This document shows positions 24,467 through 32,003 of a stretch of 64,000 bases of DNA, in pieces. The notes beneath the pieces were generated by a model. It worked only from the letters and a program-made list of their open reading frames with translations, was not told the DNA's origin and did not search any database. The translations under genes and the position numbers were made by a program. Source of the stretch: Bradyrhizobium mercantei (GTDB lineage: Bacteria > Pseudomonadota > Alphaproteobacteria > Rhizobiales > Xanthobacteraceae); assembly GCF_001982635.1 (NCBI RefSeq), contig NZ_MKFI01000004.1:303609-367608 (forward strand). The letters are read 5' to 3'. Each line of letters begins with the position of its first letter. The first letter of the stretch is position 1.

Positions 24467-24483
24467 TTCAAACAACGTTTGAA
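24467..24483. promoter_or_regulatory. PsrA-like palindrome TTCAAAC-AAC-GTTTGAA
   Basis: A perfect 7-bp inverted repeat with a 3-base centre, extendable to GGCG...CGCC with one bulged A (24463-24488). The core CAAAC-N3-GTTTG matches the published recognition pattern of PsrA, a TetR-family regulator of fatty-acid oxidation in gammaproteobacteria. It lies about 117 bases ahead of the ACAD11-type gene. A hairpin terminator for the VOC gene is the alternative, but no U-run follows. Confidence 0.45.
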
Positions 24484-24599
24484 ACGCCGTCGCGATATTC
24501 CGCGATGCGGTAGCGATCGTACGAAATCGGTGCTCGCGCTTCGCGCCGCACGCGTCTATTGTCCGCCGCGAAACGCGCCTTCGCGAGGGAGAAAAGACA

Positions 24600-25874
24600 A
24601 TGAAGCATGCCTATGTGCCGCGCACCACGAACTACACACTCAATCCGGGCGACGAGCTCAATGATCTCCGGATGTCGGACAAGGTCCGCCCGCTCTACGA
24701 CCATGTGAAGCAGTTCATCCGCGACACCGTCGACCCGATGTCGGTCGAATTCTATCGTGCCGGCGAGAAGAAGACCAACCGCTGGAGCTTCACGGACGAG
24801 CAGCTCGCGATCCTGCAGAAGGCCAAGGACAAGGCCAAGGAAGTCGGTCTCTGGAACTTCTTCCTGCCCGACGCCGAAACCGGCGACGGCCTCAACAATC
24901 TCGACTACGCCTATATCGCCGCCGAGCTCGGCAAGAGCCCGCTGGCCTCCGAGACCATGAACTGCTCGGCGCCCGACACCGGCAACATGGAGGTGCTCGA
25001 GCGCGTCGGCACCAAGGCGCAGAAGGACAAGTGGCTGAAGCCGCTGCTCAACGGCGAGATCCGCTCGGCCTATGCGATGACCGAGCCGAACGTCGCCTCC
25101 TCCGACGCCAAGAACATCTCGACCACCGCAAAGCTCGTCGGCGACGAGTGGGTGATCAACGGCGAGAAGTACTACATCTCCGGCGCCGGCGATCCGCGCT
25201 GCAAGATCATGATCGTGATGGTGAAGACCAATCCGGACGCGGCGCCGAGCAAGCAGCAGTCGCAGATCCTGGTGCCGATCGACACCCCCGGCGTCGAGAT
25301 CCTGGGCCCGATGCACGTGTTCGGCCATGACCATGCGCCGCGCGGCCACATGCATCTGCGCTTCAACAATTGCAAGGTGCCGAAGGAGAACATGCTGCTC
25401 GGCGAAGGCCGCGGCTTCGAGATCTCGCAGGTCCGCCTCGGACCGGGCCGCATCCATCACTGCATGCGCACCATCGGCAAGGCCGAGAAGGCGCTCGACA
25501 TGATGGTGCAGCGTGGCCTGACCCGCGAAGCCTTCGGCAAGAAGATCGCCCATCTCGGCGGCAACATGCAGATCATCGCCCAGGCGCGCTGCGAGATCGA
25601 GGCGATGCGGCTGATGGTGTTGAAGGCGGCCAAGGCGATGGACGTGCTCGGCAACAAGGAAGCCCGCGTCTGGGTCTCGATGGTCAAGGCCATGGTGCCC
25701 GAGCGCGCCTGCAAGGTGATCGACCAGGCGATCCAGATGCACGGCGCCACCGGCATCTCGCAGTGGTCGCCGCTCGGCGAAATGTATCAGGACGTTCGCC
25801 ATCTCCGCTTCGCCGACGGTCCGGACGAGGTGCACTGGATGGTGGTCGGCCGCCACGAGCTGAGCATGCCGTAG
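24600..25874 (+). CDS. ACAD10/11-type acyl-CoA dehydrogenase (LvaC-like)
   Basis: Acyl-CoA dehydrogenase of 424 residues. Several stretches are those of the dehydrogenase half of animal ACAD10/11: TEPNVASSDAKNI (161-173), SGAGDPRCKI, QQSQILVPIDTPGVEI, RGFEISQVRLGPGRIHHCMR (271-290) and RFADGPDEVH (403-412). ACAD11 acts on phosphorylated 4-hydroxyacyl-CoAs, which its fused kinase makes; Pseudomonas LvaC does the same with separate LvaA/LvaB. The matching kinase and DUF6285 genes lie 2.6-4 kb upstream on the other strand. It uses FAD and acts in the cytoplasm. The start is well supported by GAGGGAGAAAAG. Confidence 0.92.
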   Translation: MKHAYVPRTTNYTLNPGDELNDLRMSDKVRPLYDHVKQFIRDTVDPMSVEFYRAGEKKTNRWSFTDEQLAILQKAKDKAKEVGLWNFFLPDAETGDGLNNLDYAYIAAELGKSPLASETMNCSAPDTGNMEVLERVGTKAQKDKWLKPLLNGEIRSAYAMTEPNVASSDAKNISTTAKLVGDEWVINGEKYYISGAGDPRCKIMIVMVKTNPDAAPSKQQSQILVPIDTPGVEILGPMHVFGHDHAPRGHMHLRFNNCKVPKENMLLGEGRGFEISQVRLGPGRIHHCMRTIGKAEKALDMMVQRGLTREAFGKKIAHLGGNMQIIAQARCEIEAMRLMVLKAAKAMDVLGNKEARVWVSMVKAMVPERACKVIDQAIQMHGATGISQWSPLGEMYQDVRHLRFADGPDEVHWMVVGRHELSMP

Positions 25875-25925
25875 TCGTTCCCTCCCCCTCTCCCCGCTCT
25901 CGCGGGCAGAGCCAAGCAGGTCTGC

Positions 25926-25956
25926 AAGGCGGGTTCGCGCAAGCGTAACCCGCCTT
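25926..25956 (+). terminator. Terminator after the ACAD11-type gene
   Basis: A 10-bp stem, AAGGCGGGTT / AACCCGCCTT, with an 11-base loop and a short T-run (TTTTGC), 51 bases after the stop. GGCGGGTTACGC text recurs just downstream (25975-25990) and at 26973-27091, so this terminator seems to derive from a dispersed repeat. Confidence 0.65.
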
Positions 25957-26056
25957 TTGCTTTCCGAACCGCCGGCGGCGGGTTACGCTTCCGCCTTCGC
26001 TCGATGAGCTACGGCGGACAAGTCGCCAACCCCGCCCTACATTTTCGGATCATCCC

Positions 26057-26674
26057 ATGGAATACGCCCCCGACGACCTCAGCCAGCGCGAACGCTACAA
26101 AGTGCTGACCTCCTTCGTGCTGCCGCGGCCGATCGCCTGGGTGACGAGCACGAGCGCGGACGGCGTGGTCAACGCGGCTCCGTTCTCGTTCTTCAACGTG
26201 TTCTGCGAGGACCCGCCGCTCTGCATGTTCGCGGTCAACCGCAGGCCCGACGGCCGCGAAAAGGACACGCTGGCCAACATCCAGCGCCTGGGCGAATTCG
26301 TGGTCAACCTCACCGACGAGCCGCTGGCGCGCGCGATGCACGAGACCTCGGGCGACTTCCCGCCCGAGATCGGCGAGCCCGATTATCTCGGCTTGAAGCT
26401 TGCGCCCTCACGCAGGATCGCGGTACCCAGGCTTGCGGACGCGCCGTTCGCGATGGAGTGCAAGACCTGGAAGCTGATCGACGTCAACGGTGACCGGCAG
26501 CTGATCATGGGTGAAGGCATCCATTTCCACATCCGCGACGAATTGTGGGATCGTGAGGCGATGCGCGTCCATATGGAGCGCTACCACCCGATCGGCCGCA
26601 TGTTCGCCGATCGCTACTGCCGCACCGACGACCGCGTGGTGTTTCCCGCGGCCGAGGGCGCACAGAAGAAATAG
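26057..26674 (+). CDS. Flavin reductase-like domain protein
   Basis: FMN-binding split-barrel protein of 205 residues of the DIM6/NTAB flavin-reductase-like family. The opening RPIAWVTSTSADGVVNAAPFS and LCMFAVNRRPDGREKDTLAN form the flavin site, and GEFVVNLTDE follows. Members reduce FMN/FAD for monooxygenases or bind flavin without a known partner. Its partner is not obvious; the acetyltransferase gene begins 14 bases after it, so the two form a small operon. Confidence 0.9.
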   Translation: MEYAPDDLSQRERYKVLTSFVLPRPIAWVTSTSADGVVNAAPFSFFNVFCEDPPLCMFAVNRRPDGREKDTLANIQRLGEFVVNLTDEPLARAMHETSGDFPPEIGEPDYLGLKLAPSRRIAVPRLADAPFAMECKTWKLIDVNGDRQLIMGEGIHFHIRDELWDREAMRVHMERYHPIGRMFADRYCRTDDRVVFPAAEGAQKK

Positions 26675-26688
26675 CCGAGGACAAGACA

Positions 26689-26964
26689 ATGAGTGAAGCA
26701 TTCCGCGACAACGCCGCGCAGAGCCGGTTCGAACTCGCCGTCGACGGCCACACGGCCTTCGTGGTCTACCGCAAGACGCCGGACACGATCACGCTGGTTC
26801 ACACCGAAGTGCCGCCGGAGCTCGGCGGCCGCGGCATCGGCTCAAAACTCGCCCGCGCCGTGCTGGACGCCGTGCGCGCGCAGAAGATCAAGCTCGTCGT
26901 GAAATGCGAGTTCCTCCAGGGCTTCATGAAGAAGCACCCGGAGTATGACGATTTGCTGGGGTGA
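26689..26964 (+). CDS. Small GNAT-fold N-acetyltransferase (YjdJ-type)
   Basis: Minimal 91-residue GNAT protein. LVHTEVPPELGGRGIGSKLA carries the acetyl-CoA pyrophosphate-binding motif (Q/RxxGxG/A as GGRGIG), and KLVVKCEFLQGFMKKHPEYDDLL is the conserved end of the YjdJ/NATD1 group, whose substrate is unknown. GAGGACAAG precedes the ATG. Likely co-transcribed with the flavin-reductase-like gene. Confidence 0.88.
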   Translation: MSEAFRDNAAQSRFELAVDGHTAFVVYRKTPDTITLVHTEVPPELGGRGIGSKLARAVLDAVRAQKIKLVVKCEFLQGFMKKHPEYDDLLG

Positions 26965-26972
26965 GCGTGGTC

Positions 26973-27091
26973 CGTAGGGCGGGTTAGCCCACGGGTCCGC
27001 GCGAAGCGCGGCCCGATGACAGACTCCGGCGTAACCCGCCGAATTTCCTCCGCGCATGACGGCGGATTACGCTTAGCTAATCCGCCCTACG
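26973..27091. repeat. Inverted repeat CGTAGGGCGGGTTA...CCGCCCTACG (family C)
   Basis: Outer arms CGTAGGGCGG and CCGCCCTACG with GGGTTAGCCC and GGATTACGC/GCTTAGC text inside. It sits between convergent genes and would fold into a long hairpin. Confidence 0.68.
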
Positions 27092-27108
27092 CAGCTGACC
27101 GCCAGGCT

Positions 27109-27798
27109 TCAGCGCCAGAACTTCCACCACGGACGCGAGGCCTTGCCGCCTTGCACGCGCTTCTGCCTCGCCAGAACTTCCGCTTCATCGTCGTCCAGCC
27201 AGAAGTTCGCTCCGTCGGCATTCAATCGATCGAGCGAAACGCCGGTGAATGATTTGCAGATTTCGAACACGAACGCTTCGCCGAGGTCAGGCTCGGTCAT
27301 GTCGTCATATTCAGGATGGGCGGGATCCCGATACGTAACCTCGCCATCGACGTCGTGACGTTCGAATTTGGCAAGATAGGCCTCTTCTACCGGAAGCCTC
27401 GGCCCCTCGTCCGCGAGCACGATCCCATCATAGCCGTGTTGACGGCGGATCAATCTGCCCTGACGGTAGACAGCAAATCCCCAATGCGCGACGACACTGT
27501 GCAGCGCCAAGATCGCAATCTCGGCGTCGGAAAACCTTCGAAGAATTGAATTCTTCAGCGCGGCCGACGCCTGATCCAGCTCATTGCGATCCTCCTCGTA
27601 AAAATGCCCGACGAGGTGGCTGTAGATGATCGTGCAATCGTCGACGGCGCCGATCCAAATGCTCCCCGCGCCTGCGCGACGAAACGGCGCCTCATCGACC
27701 TTGCCATACCTGTGGTAGCCGAGCTCATCGAGAAGCCTCTCGGGCCCGCCATCGATCCTGGCGGGCCGTATGAGCATCGTCTGCGTGTTCCAGGTCAC
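27109..27798 (-). CDS. Protein of unknown function, acidic, about 229 residues
   Basis: I do not recognise it with certainty. It is soluble, with no signal peptide or membrane segment, and looks intact. Features: MLIRPARIDGGPERLLDELGY near the N-terminus, SIWIGAVDDCTIIYSHLVGHF, VVAHWGFAVYRQGRLIRRQHGYDG, and a basic C-terminus ending PWWKFWR after an acidic stretch. The layout recalls the DUF6928 type but I cannot confirm that. The GTG at 27798 follows GGGGTGG and is the best start; an ATG 21 bases later is possible. It is 57 bases after the YghU-type gene on the same strand. Confidence 0.7.
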   Translation of the reverse strand: MTWNTQTMLIRPARIDGGPERLLDELGYHRYGKVDEAPFRRAGAGSIWIGAVDDCTIIYSHLVGHFYEEDRNELDQASAALKNSILRRFSDAEIAILALHSVVAHWGFAVYRQGRLIRRQHGYDGIVLADEGPRLPVEEAYLAKFERHDVDGEVTYRDPAHPEYDDMTEPDLGEAFVFEICKSFTGVSLDRLNADGANFWLDDDEAEVLARQKRVQGGKASRPWWKFWR

Positions 27799-27855
27799 CG
27801 TACCACCCCGCAATCTGTAATTGTAAGGCGGCAATAGCAGCGATCGCTCAGCGTG

Positions 27856-28734
27856 TCACGACGCCGCCTGCTCGCCCACCTTGTCCTGCGTCTTGGTCTC
27901 GAAATCGCTGGCCTCGTGCCGCTCGTGGAGCTGGCTCGACGGCTCGCCCCAGGTGCGATTGACCATGCGGCCGCGCTTGACCGCGGGCCGCGCCGCGATC
28001 GCGTCGGTCCAGCGCTGCACGTTCTTGTAGTCCTGCACCGAGAGGAATTCGCCGCCGCCGTAGAGCAGGCCCTTGGCCAGGCTGCCGTACCAGGGCCACA
28101 CCGCCATGTCCGCGATCGTGTAGACATCGCCCGCGAGATATTCGTTGTCGGCGAGCCGGCGGTCGAGCACATCAAGCTGGCGCTTCACCTCCATCGCAAA
28201 GCGATCGATGGCGTATTCGATCTTGGTCGGCGCATAGGCGTAGAAGTGCCCGAAGCCGCCGCCGAGATAGGGTGCGGCGCCCATCTGCCAGAACAGCCAG
28301 GAAAAGGTTTCGGCGCGGGTCTTGGCATCGGTCGGCAGGAACGCGCCGAATTTCTCCGCGAGGTAGACCAGGATCGAGCCCGACTCGAACACCCTGATCG
28401 GCTCCTTCCCGCTGCGATCCATCAGCGCCGGGATCTTGGAGTTCGGATTGACACCGACAAAACCGCTGCCGAACTGGTTGCCGTCGATCTTGATCAGCCA
28501 GGCGTCGTATTCTGCACCCTTGTGACCCGCGGCGAGCAACTCTTCCAGCATCACGGTGACCTTGACGCCATTCGGCGTCGCCAGCGAATAGAGCTGCAGC
28601 GGATGGCGCCCGACCGGCAGTTCCTTGTCATGGGTCGGACCGGCGATCGGCCGGTTGATGCTGGCGAAGCGCCCGCCGCTCTCCTTGTTCCAGGTCCAGA
28701 CTTTCGGCGGCTCGTAGGCAGAGGTGTCAGTCAC
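27856..28734 (-). CDS. yghU: YghU-type glutathione S-transferase / disulfide-bond oxidoreductase
   Basis: Nu-class GST of 292 residues. The thioredoxin-like domain starts QLYSLATPNGVKVTVMLEEL, with the TPNG segment that contacts glutathione in YghU, then NPNSKIPAL (cis-Pro) and FESGSILVYLAEKFG; the helical domain has FYAYAPTKIEYAIDRF and LAGDVYTIADMAVWPW. YghU-type enzymes bind two glutathiones and reduce disulfides and organic peroxides. The GTG at 28734 has GGGAG 8 bases upstream and is preferred over an ATG 30 bases earlier. Confidence 0.92.
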   Translation of the reverse strand: MTDTSAYEPPKVWTWNKESGGRFASINRPIAGPTHDKELPVGRHPLQLYSLATPNGVKVTVMLEELLAAGHKGAEYDAWLIKIDGNQFGSGFVGVNPNSKIPALMDRSGKEPIRVFESGSILVYLAEKFGAFLPTDAKTRAETFSWLFWQMGAAPYLGGGFGHFYAYAPTKIEYAIDRFAMEVKRQLDVLDRRLADNEYLAGDVYTIADMAVWPWYGSLAKGLLYGGGEFLSVQDYKNVQRWTDAIAARPAVKRGRMVNRTWGEPSSQLHERHEASDFETKTQDKVGEQAAS

Positions 28735-29010
28735 GTCGTTGGCTCCCGGTTTCCGTTTTTCCATGGCGCGGCGACCGCCGCGCCCATCCGCATGTCCGCA
28801 CTAGATGGTGGGCACGCTCCGCTTTGCCCAGCCCGCATTATCGCATTTTCTACCTTGCGGAATGCGTGGCAAGCGATGCAGCCAGAGCAGCGCCTGCACG
28901 CAAGATCGCCGCAGCCGAAAGCCGCTTGGCTTCGCCGACCGTCCTGCGCTAGCGTCGCAGGGGCTGACGCCAACAAGCACAAGAAGCAGCCGCCGGGAGA
29001 GAACCAGCCC

Positions 29011-30144
29011 ATGAAATCACCGATCTGCGACATGCTGGGAATCGATTTCCCCCTGCTCGCTTTCAGCCATTGCCGCGACGTGGTGGCAGCGGTCAGCCGC
29101 GCCGGCGGCTTCGGCGTGCTCGGCGCGACCGCGCATTCGCCGGAAACACTGGAGCAGGAGCTGAAGTGGATCGACGCGCATGTCGACGGCAAGCCCTACG
29201 GCATCGACGTGCTGATCCCGGAAAACATCTCGACCGCGGGTGAGAAGAACGTCACCTGGAAGAGCCTCGAGGCGCGCGTCTCGCAGGAACATCGCGACTT
29301 CACCCGCAATCTGCTGAAGAAGTACGATATCGAGCTGACCAGCCGGAATGTCGCCGATAACCAGCCGCAGCCGTTCGATGCCGAGACCGCGCTCCAATTA
29401 CTGGACGTCTCGTTCCGCCATCCGATCAGGCTGATCGCCAACGCGCTCGGCGTGCCGCCGAAGGCGATGATCGAGATGGGCCGCAAGCACGGCGTGCCGG
29501 TCGCGGCGCTGGTCGGCTCCAAGGAGCACGCGCTGCGCCAGGTCGCGGCCGGCGTCGACATCCTGGTCGCGCAGGGCACCGAGGCCGGCGGCCATTGCGG
29601 CGAAGTCTCGACCATGGTGCTGGTGCCCGAGGTGATCAAGGCGGTGAAAAATATCCGCGACGTGCCGGTGCTCGCCGCCGGCGGCATCATGACCGGCAGC
29701 CAGATGGCGGCCTGCATGGCGATGGGCGCGGCCGGCGCATGGACCGGCTCGGTGTGGCTCGCCACCGTGGAGTCGGAGACCTCGGAGATCTTCCGCGAGA
29801 AGATGATCGCGGCCTCCTCGCGCGACGCGATCCGCTCCAAGGGGCGCACCGGCAAGCCGGCGCGGCAGCTCCGCTCGGTGTGGACCGACGCCTGGGACCG
29901 CTCGCCGGACAGCCCCGGCGCGCTGCCGATGCCGCTGCAGAGCATCATCAGCCGCGACGCCTTCAACGCGATCGACCGCGCCGCCGCTGCCGGCAACGAG
30001 AAGGCCCGCGACCTCGTCAGCTACTTCGTCGGCCAGGGTGTCGGCCTTGTCGACAGCGTCAAATCCGCCGGCGCCGTGGTGCAGGAGTTCAAGGAAGAGT
30101 TTGTCGAAGCCGTCGAGCACATGAATGCGCTGATGGCGGAATAG
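29011..30144 (+). CDS. Nitronate monooxygenase family protein (NMO/2-nitropropane dioxygenase)
   Basis: FMN-dependent TIM-barrel protein of 377 residues. DFPLLAFSHCRDVVAAVSRAGGFGVLGATA is the family's opening, the phosphate-binding loops are GTEAGGHCG and LAAGGIMTGSQMAACMAMGAAGAWTGS. NMO oxidises alkyl nitronates such as propionate-3-nitronate; other members act on different substrates. The ATG at 29011 follows GGGAGAGAACC. A frame open for a further 1.1 kb upstream is antisense to the YghU-type gene and is not part of this gene. Confidence 0.9.
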   Translation: MKSPICDMLGIDFPLLAFSHCRDVVAAVSRAGGFGVLGATAHSPETLEQELKWIDAHVDGKPYGIDVLIPENISTAGEKNVTWKSLEARVSQEHRDFTRNLLKKYDIELTSRNVADNQPQPFDAETALQLLDVSFRHPIRLIANALGVPPKAMIEMGRKHGVPVAALVGSKEHALRQVAAGVDILVAQGTEAGGHCGEVSTMVLVPEVIKAVKNIRDVPVLAAGGIMTGSQMAACMAMGAAGAWTGSVWLATVESETSEIFREKMIAASSRDAIRSKGRTGKPARQLRSVWTDAWDRSPDSPGALPMPLQSIISRDAFNAIDRAAAAGNEKARDLVSYFVGQGVGLVDSVKSAGAVVQEFKEEFVEAVEHMNALMAE

Positions 30145-30157
30145 TATGCCCACCGTC

Positions 30158-30239
30158 GTCATTGCGAGGAGCGGAGCGACGAAGCAATCCATCCATCCCC
30201 GTGCCGAGAAATGGATTGCTTCACTTCGCTCGCAATGAC
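30158..30239. repeat. Hairpin-forming intergenic repeat (family A)
   Basis: GTCATTGCGAGGAGCGGAGC...GCTTCACTTCGCTCGCAATG with AATCCAT/ATGGATT inside, starting 13 bases after the nitronate monooxygenase stop. It lies between two genes of the same direction. Confidence 0.75.
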
Positions 30240-30286
30240 GCCTCAAACAAGCATCGAATCCAATACCGCAGAGTGAAACAACAAGA

Positions 30287-31798
30287 ATGTCGAACAGCAT
30301 CCCCGAAGACCGCATTCCCGTCATCGTCGGCGTCGGCGAGATCGTCGATCGTCCAAAGGACATCGCCGCCGGCCTCGAGCCGCTCACGCTGCTGGAGGAG
30401 GCGCTGAAGCGCGCCGAGGCGGACAGCGGCGCAAAGCTGCTCGCCGACGTGCAGTCGCTCGATGTCGTCAACTTCCTGAGCTGGCGCTACCGCGATCCCG
30501 AGAAGCAGCTTGCGAAGCGGCTCGGCATTGCGCCCGCGCATCTTTATTACGGCCCGGTTGGCGGCGAGAGCCCGATCCGCTATCTGCACGAGGCGGCGCA
30601 GCGCATCGCGCGCGGCGAATGCAGCGTCGCGGCGGTGTGCGGCGCGGAGGCGCAGTCGACCGCGACCAAGGCGCAGCGCACCGGCGTCGAGCTGCCGTGG
30701 ACGCCGTTCGCGCATGACGTCGAGGAGCCGAAGCGCGGCGCCGCGTTCCAGAAGCCGATGGCCGTTGCGCTCGGCGTGTTCCGGCCGATCACGGTCTATC
30801 CACTCTATGAGTCCGCGACCTCGGCGCATTGGGGCCAGACGCCGCGCGAGGCGCTGAAGGAATCCGGCGACCTTTGGTCGACCTATGCACGGGTTGCCGC
30901 CGACAACCCGAACTCCTGGCTGAAGAAGAAGTTCAGCGGCGACGAAATCACCACGGCAACGCCCGATAACCGCATGATCGCCTGGCCGTATACGAAACTG
31001 ATGGTGGCGAACCCGACCGTGAACATGGGCGGCGCGCTGATCCTGACCAGCCTCGCGAAGGCGCGCGCGGCCGGCGTGCCCGAGGAGAAACTGATCTATC
31101 CGCTCGGCGGCGCCTCGGCGGAGGAGCCGCGCGACTACCTGATCCGCGACCAGTTCGTCGAGAGCCACGCGCAGACTGCGGTGCTGAAGACGGTGATGGA
31201 TCTCGTCGGCGGCGACGGCAAAAAGTTCGACGCGATCGAGCTCTATAGCTGCTTCCCCTGCGTGCCGAAGATGGCGCGCCGGACGCTCGGCCTGGGCAGC
31301 GACGTGCAGCCGACCGTGACGGGCGGCCTGACGTTCTTCGGCGCGCCGCTCAACACCTACATGACGCATTCGGCCTGCGCGATGGTGCGCAAATTGAGAA
31401 GCGGCGGCACGCTCGGCCTGCTCTACGGCCAGGGCGGCTTCGTCACCAAGCACCATGGCCTGGTGCTGTCGCGCGCGGCGCCACAGGCCGCGCTCAAGCA
31501 GGACACCTCCGTGCAGGCGGAAGCCGATGGCAACCGGCGCAACGTGCCCGAGTTCACCGACAAGGCCGGCGGCAAGGGCAAGGTCGAGGCCTTCACCGTG
31601 ATCTATCGCGCCAATGGCGAGGTCGAGCACGGCGTCACCATGCTGCGCACCGAGGACGGCCGTCGCACGCTCGGCCGCATTCCGGCGAGCGACACCGCGA
31701 CGCTGGCCTATCTGCAGAGCATGGATCGCACGCCGGTCGGCACCACGGGCAACATCGTCGCCGCCGGTGACGGCATGCTGGAATGGCGGGTGGGTTAG
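30287..31798 (+). CDS. Thiolase-fold acetyl-CoA acetyltransferase relative lacking the usual cysteines
   Basis: Thiolase-superfamily protein of 503 residues, annotated in many genomes as acetyl-CoA acetyltransferase. The nucleophile region reads GPVGGESPIRYLHEAA (residues 89-104) where a thiolase has CSG, so no nucleophilic Cys is present. The late catalytic Cys is also missing: LLYGQGGF stands for CxGGG. The histidine region is kept as YMTHSACAM. It may be a non-catalytic CoA-binding protein or run a different reaction. The extra 100 residues at the C-terminus (EFTDKAGGKGKVEAFTVIY) form a small OB-like domain similar in idea to DUF35. Confidence 0.87.
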   Translation: MSNSIPEDRIPVIVGVGEIVDRPKDIAAGLEPLTLLEEALKRAEADSGAKLLADVQSLDVVNFLSWRYRDPEKQLAKRLGIAPAHLYYGPVGGESPIRYLHEAAQRIARGECSVAAVCGAEAQSTATKAQRTGVELPWTPFAHDVEEPKRGAAFQKPMAVALGVFRPITVYPLYESATSAHWGQTPREALKESGDLWSTYARVAADNPNSWLKKKFSGDEITTATPDNRMIAWPYTKLMVANPTVNMGGALILTSLAKARAAGVPEEKLIYPLGGASAEEPRDYLIRDQFVESHAQTAVLKTVMDLVGGDGKKFDAIELYSCFPCVPKMARRTLGLGSDVQPTVTGGLTFFGAPLNTYMTHSACAMVRKLRSGGTLGLLYGQGGFVTKHHGLVLSRAAPQAALKQDTSVQAEADGNRRNVPEFTDKAGGKGKVEAFTVIYRANGEVEHGVTMLRTEDGRRTLGRIPASDTATLAYLQSMDRTPVGTTGNIVAAGDGMLEWRVG

Positions 31799-31807
31799 TT
31801 CTCTGAG

Positions 31808-31990
31808 CTCCCTCGCCCCGCTCTCTTGTCCGCCGAAGCCCGCCTTCGGGCGAAGGCGGATGCGGGGAGAGGGTTGGGGTGAGGGGCTCTTACCACGAGC
31901 CGTGACCGCTGTGGGACCTGTACCCCCTCACCCGGATCGCATTGGCATGCGATCCGACCTCTCCCCGCAAGCGGGGCGAGGTAAGAGGGA
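31808..31990. repeat. Inverted repeat with CCTCTCCCC/GGGGAGAGG arms (family D)
   Basis: Compound element: CCTCGCCCCGCTCTC...GGGGAGAGGGTTGGGGTGAG, then CCCTCACCCGG...CCTCTCCCCGCAAGCGGGGC. It fills the space between the convergent thiolase-like and efflux adaptor genes. A related element is at 52119-52253. Confidence 0.65.
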
Positions 31991-32003
31991 CGCCGCGGCG
32001 TCC

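Noticed and set aside
27853..29010. Long open frame continuing upstream of the nitronate monooxygenase start
   Set aside because: It is antisense to the YghU-type gene and has repeated Arg/Leu/Asp-rich composition typical of GC-rich shadow frames; the ATG at 29011 has a ribosome site and the family N-terminus.
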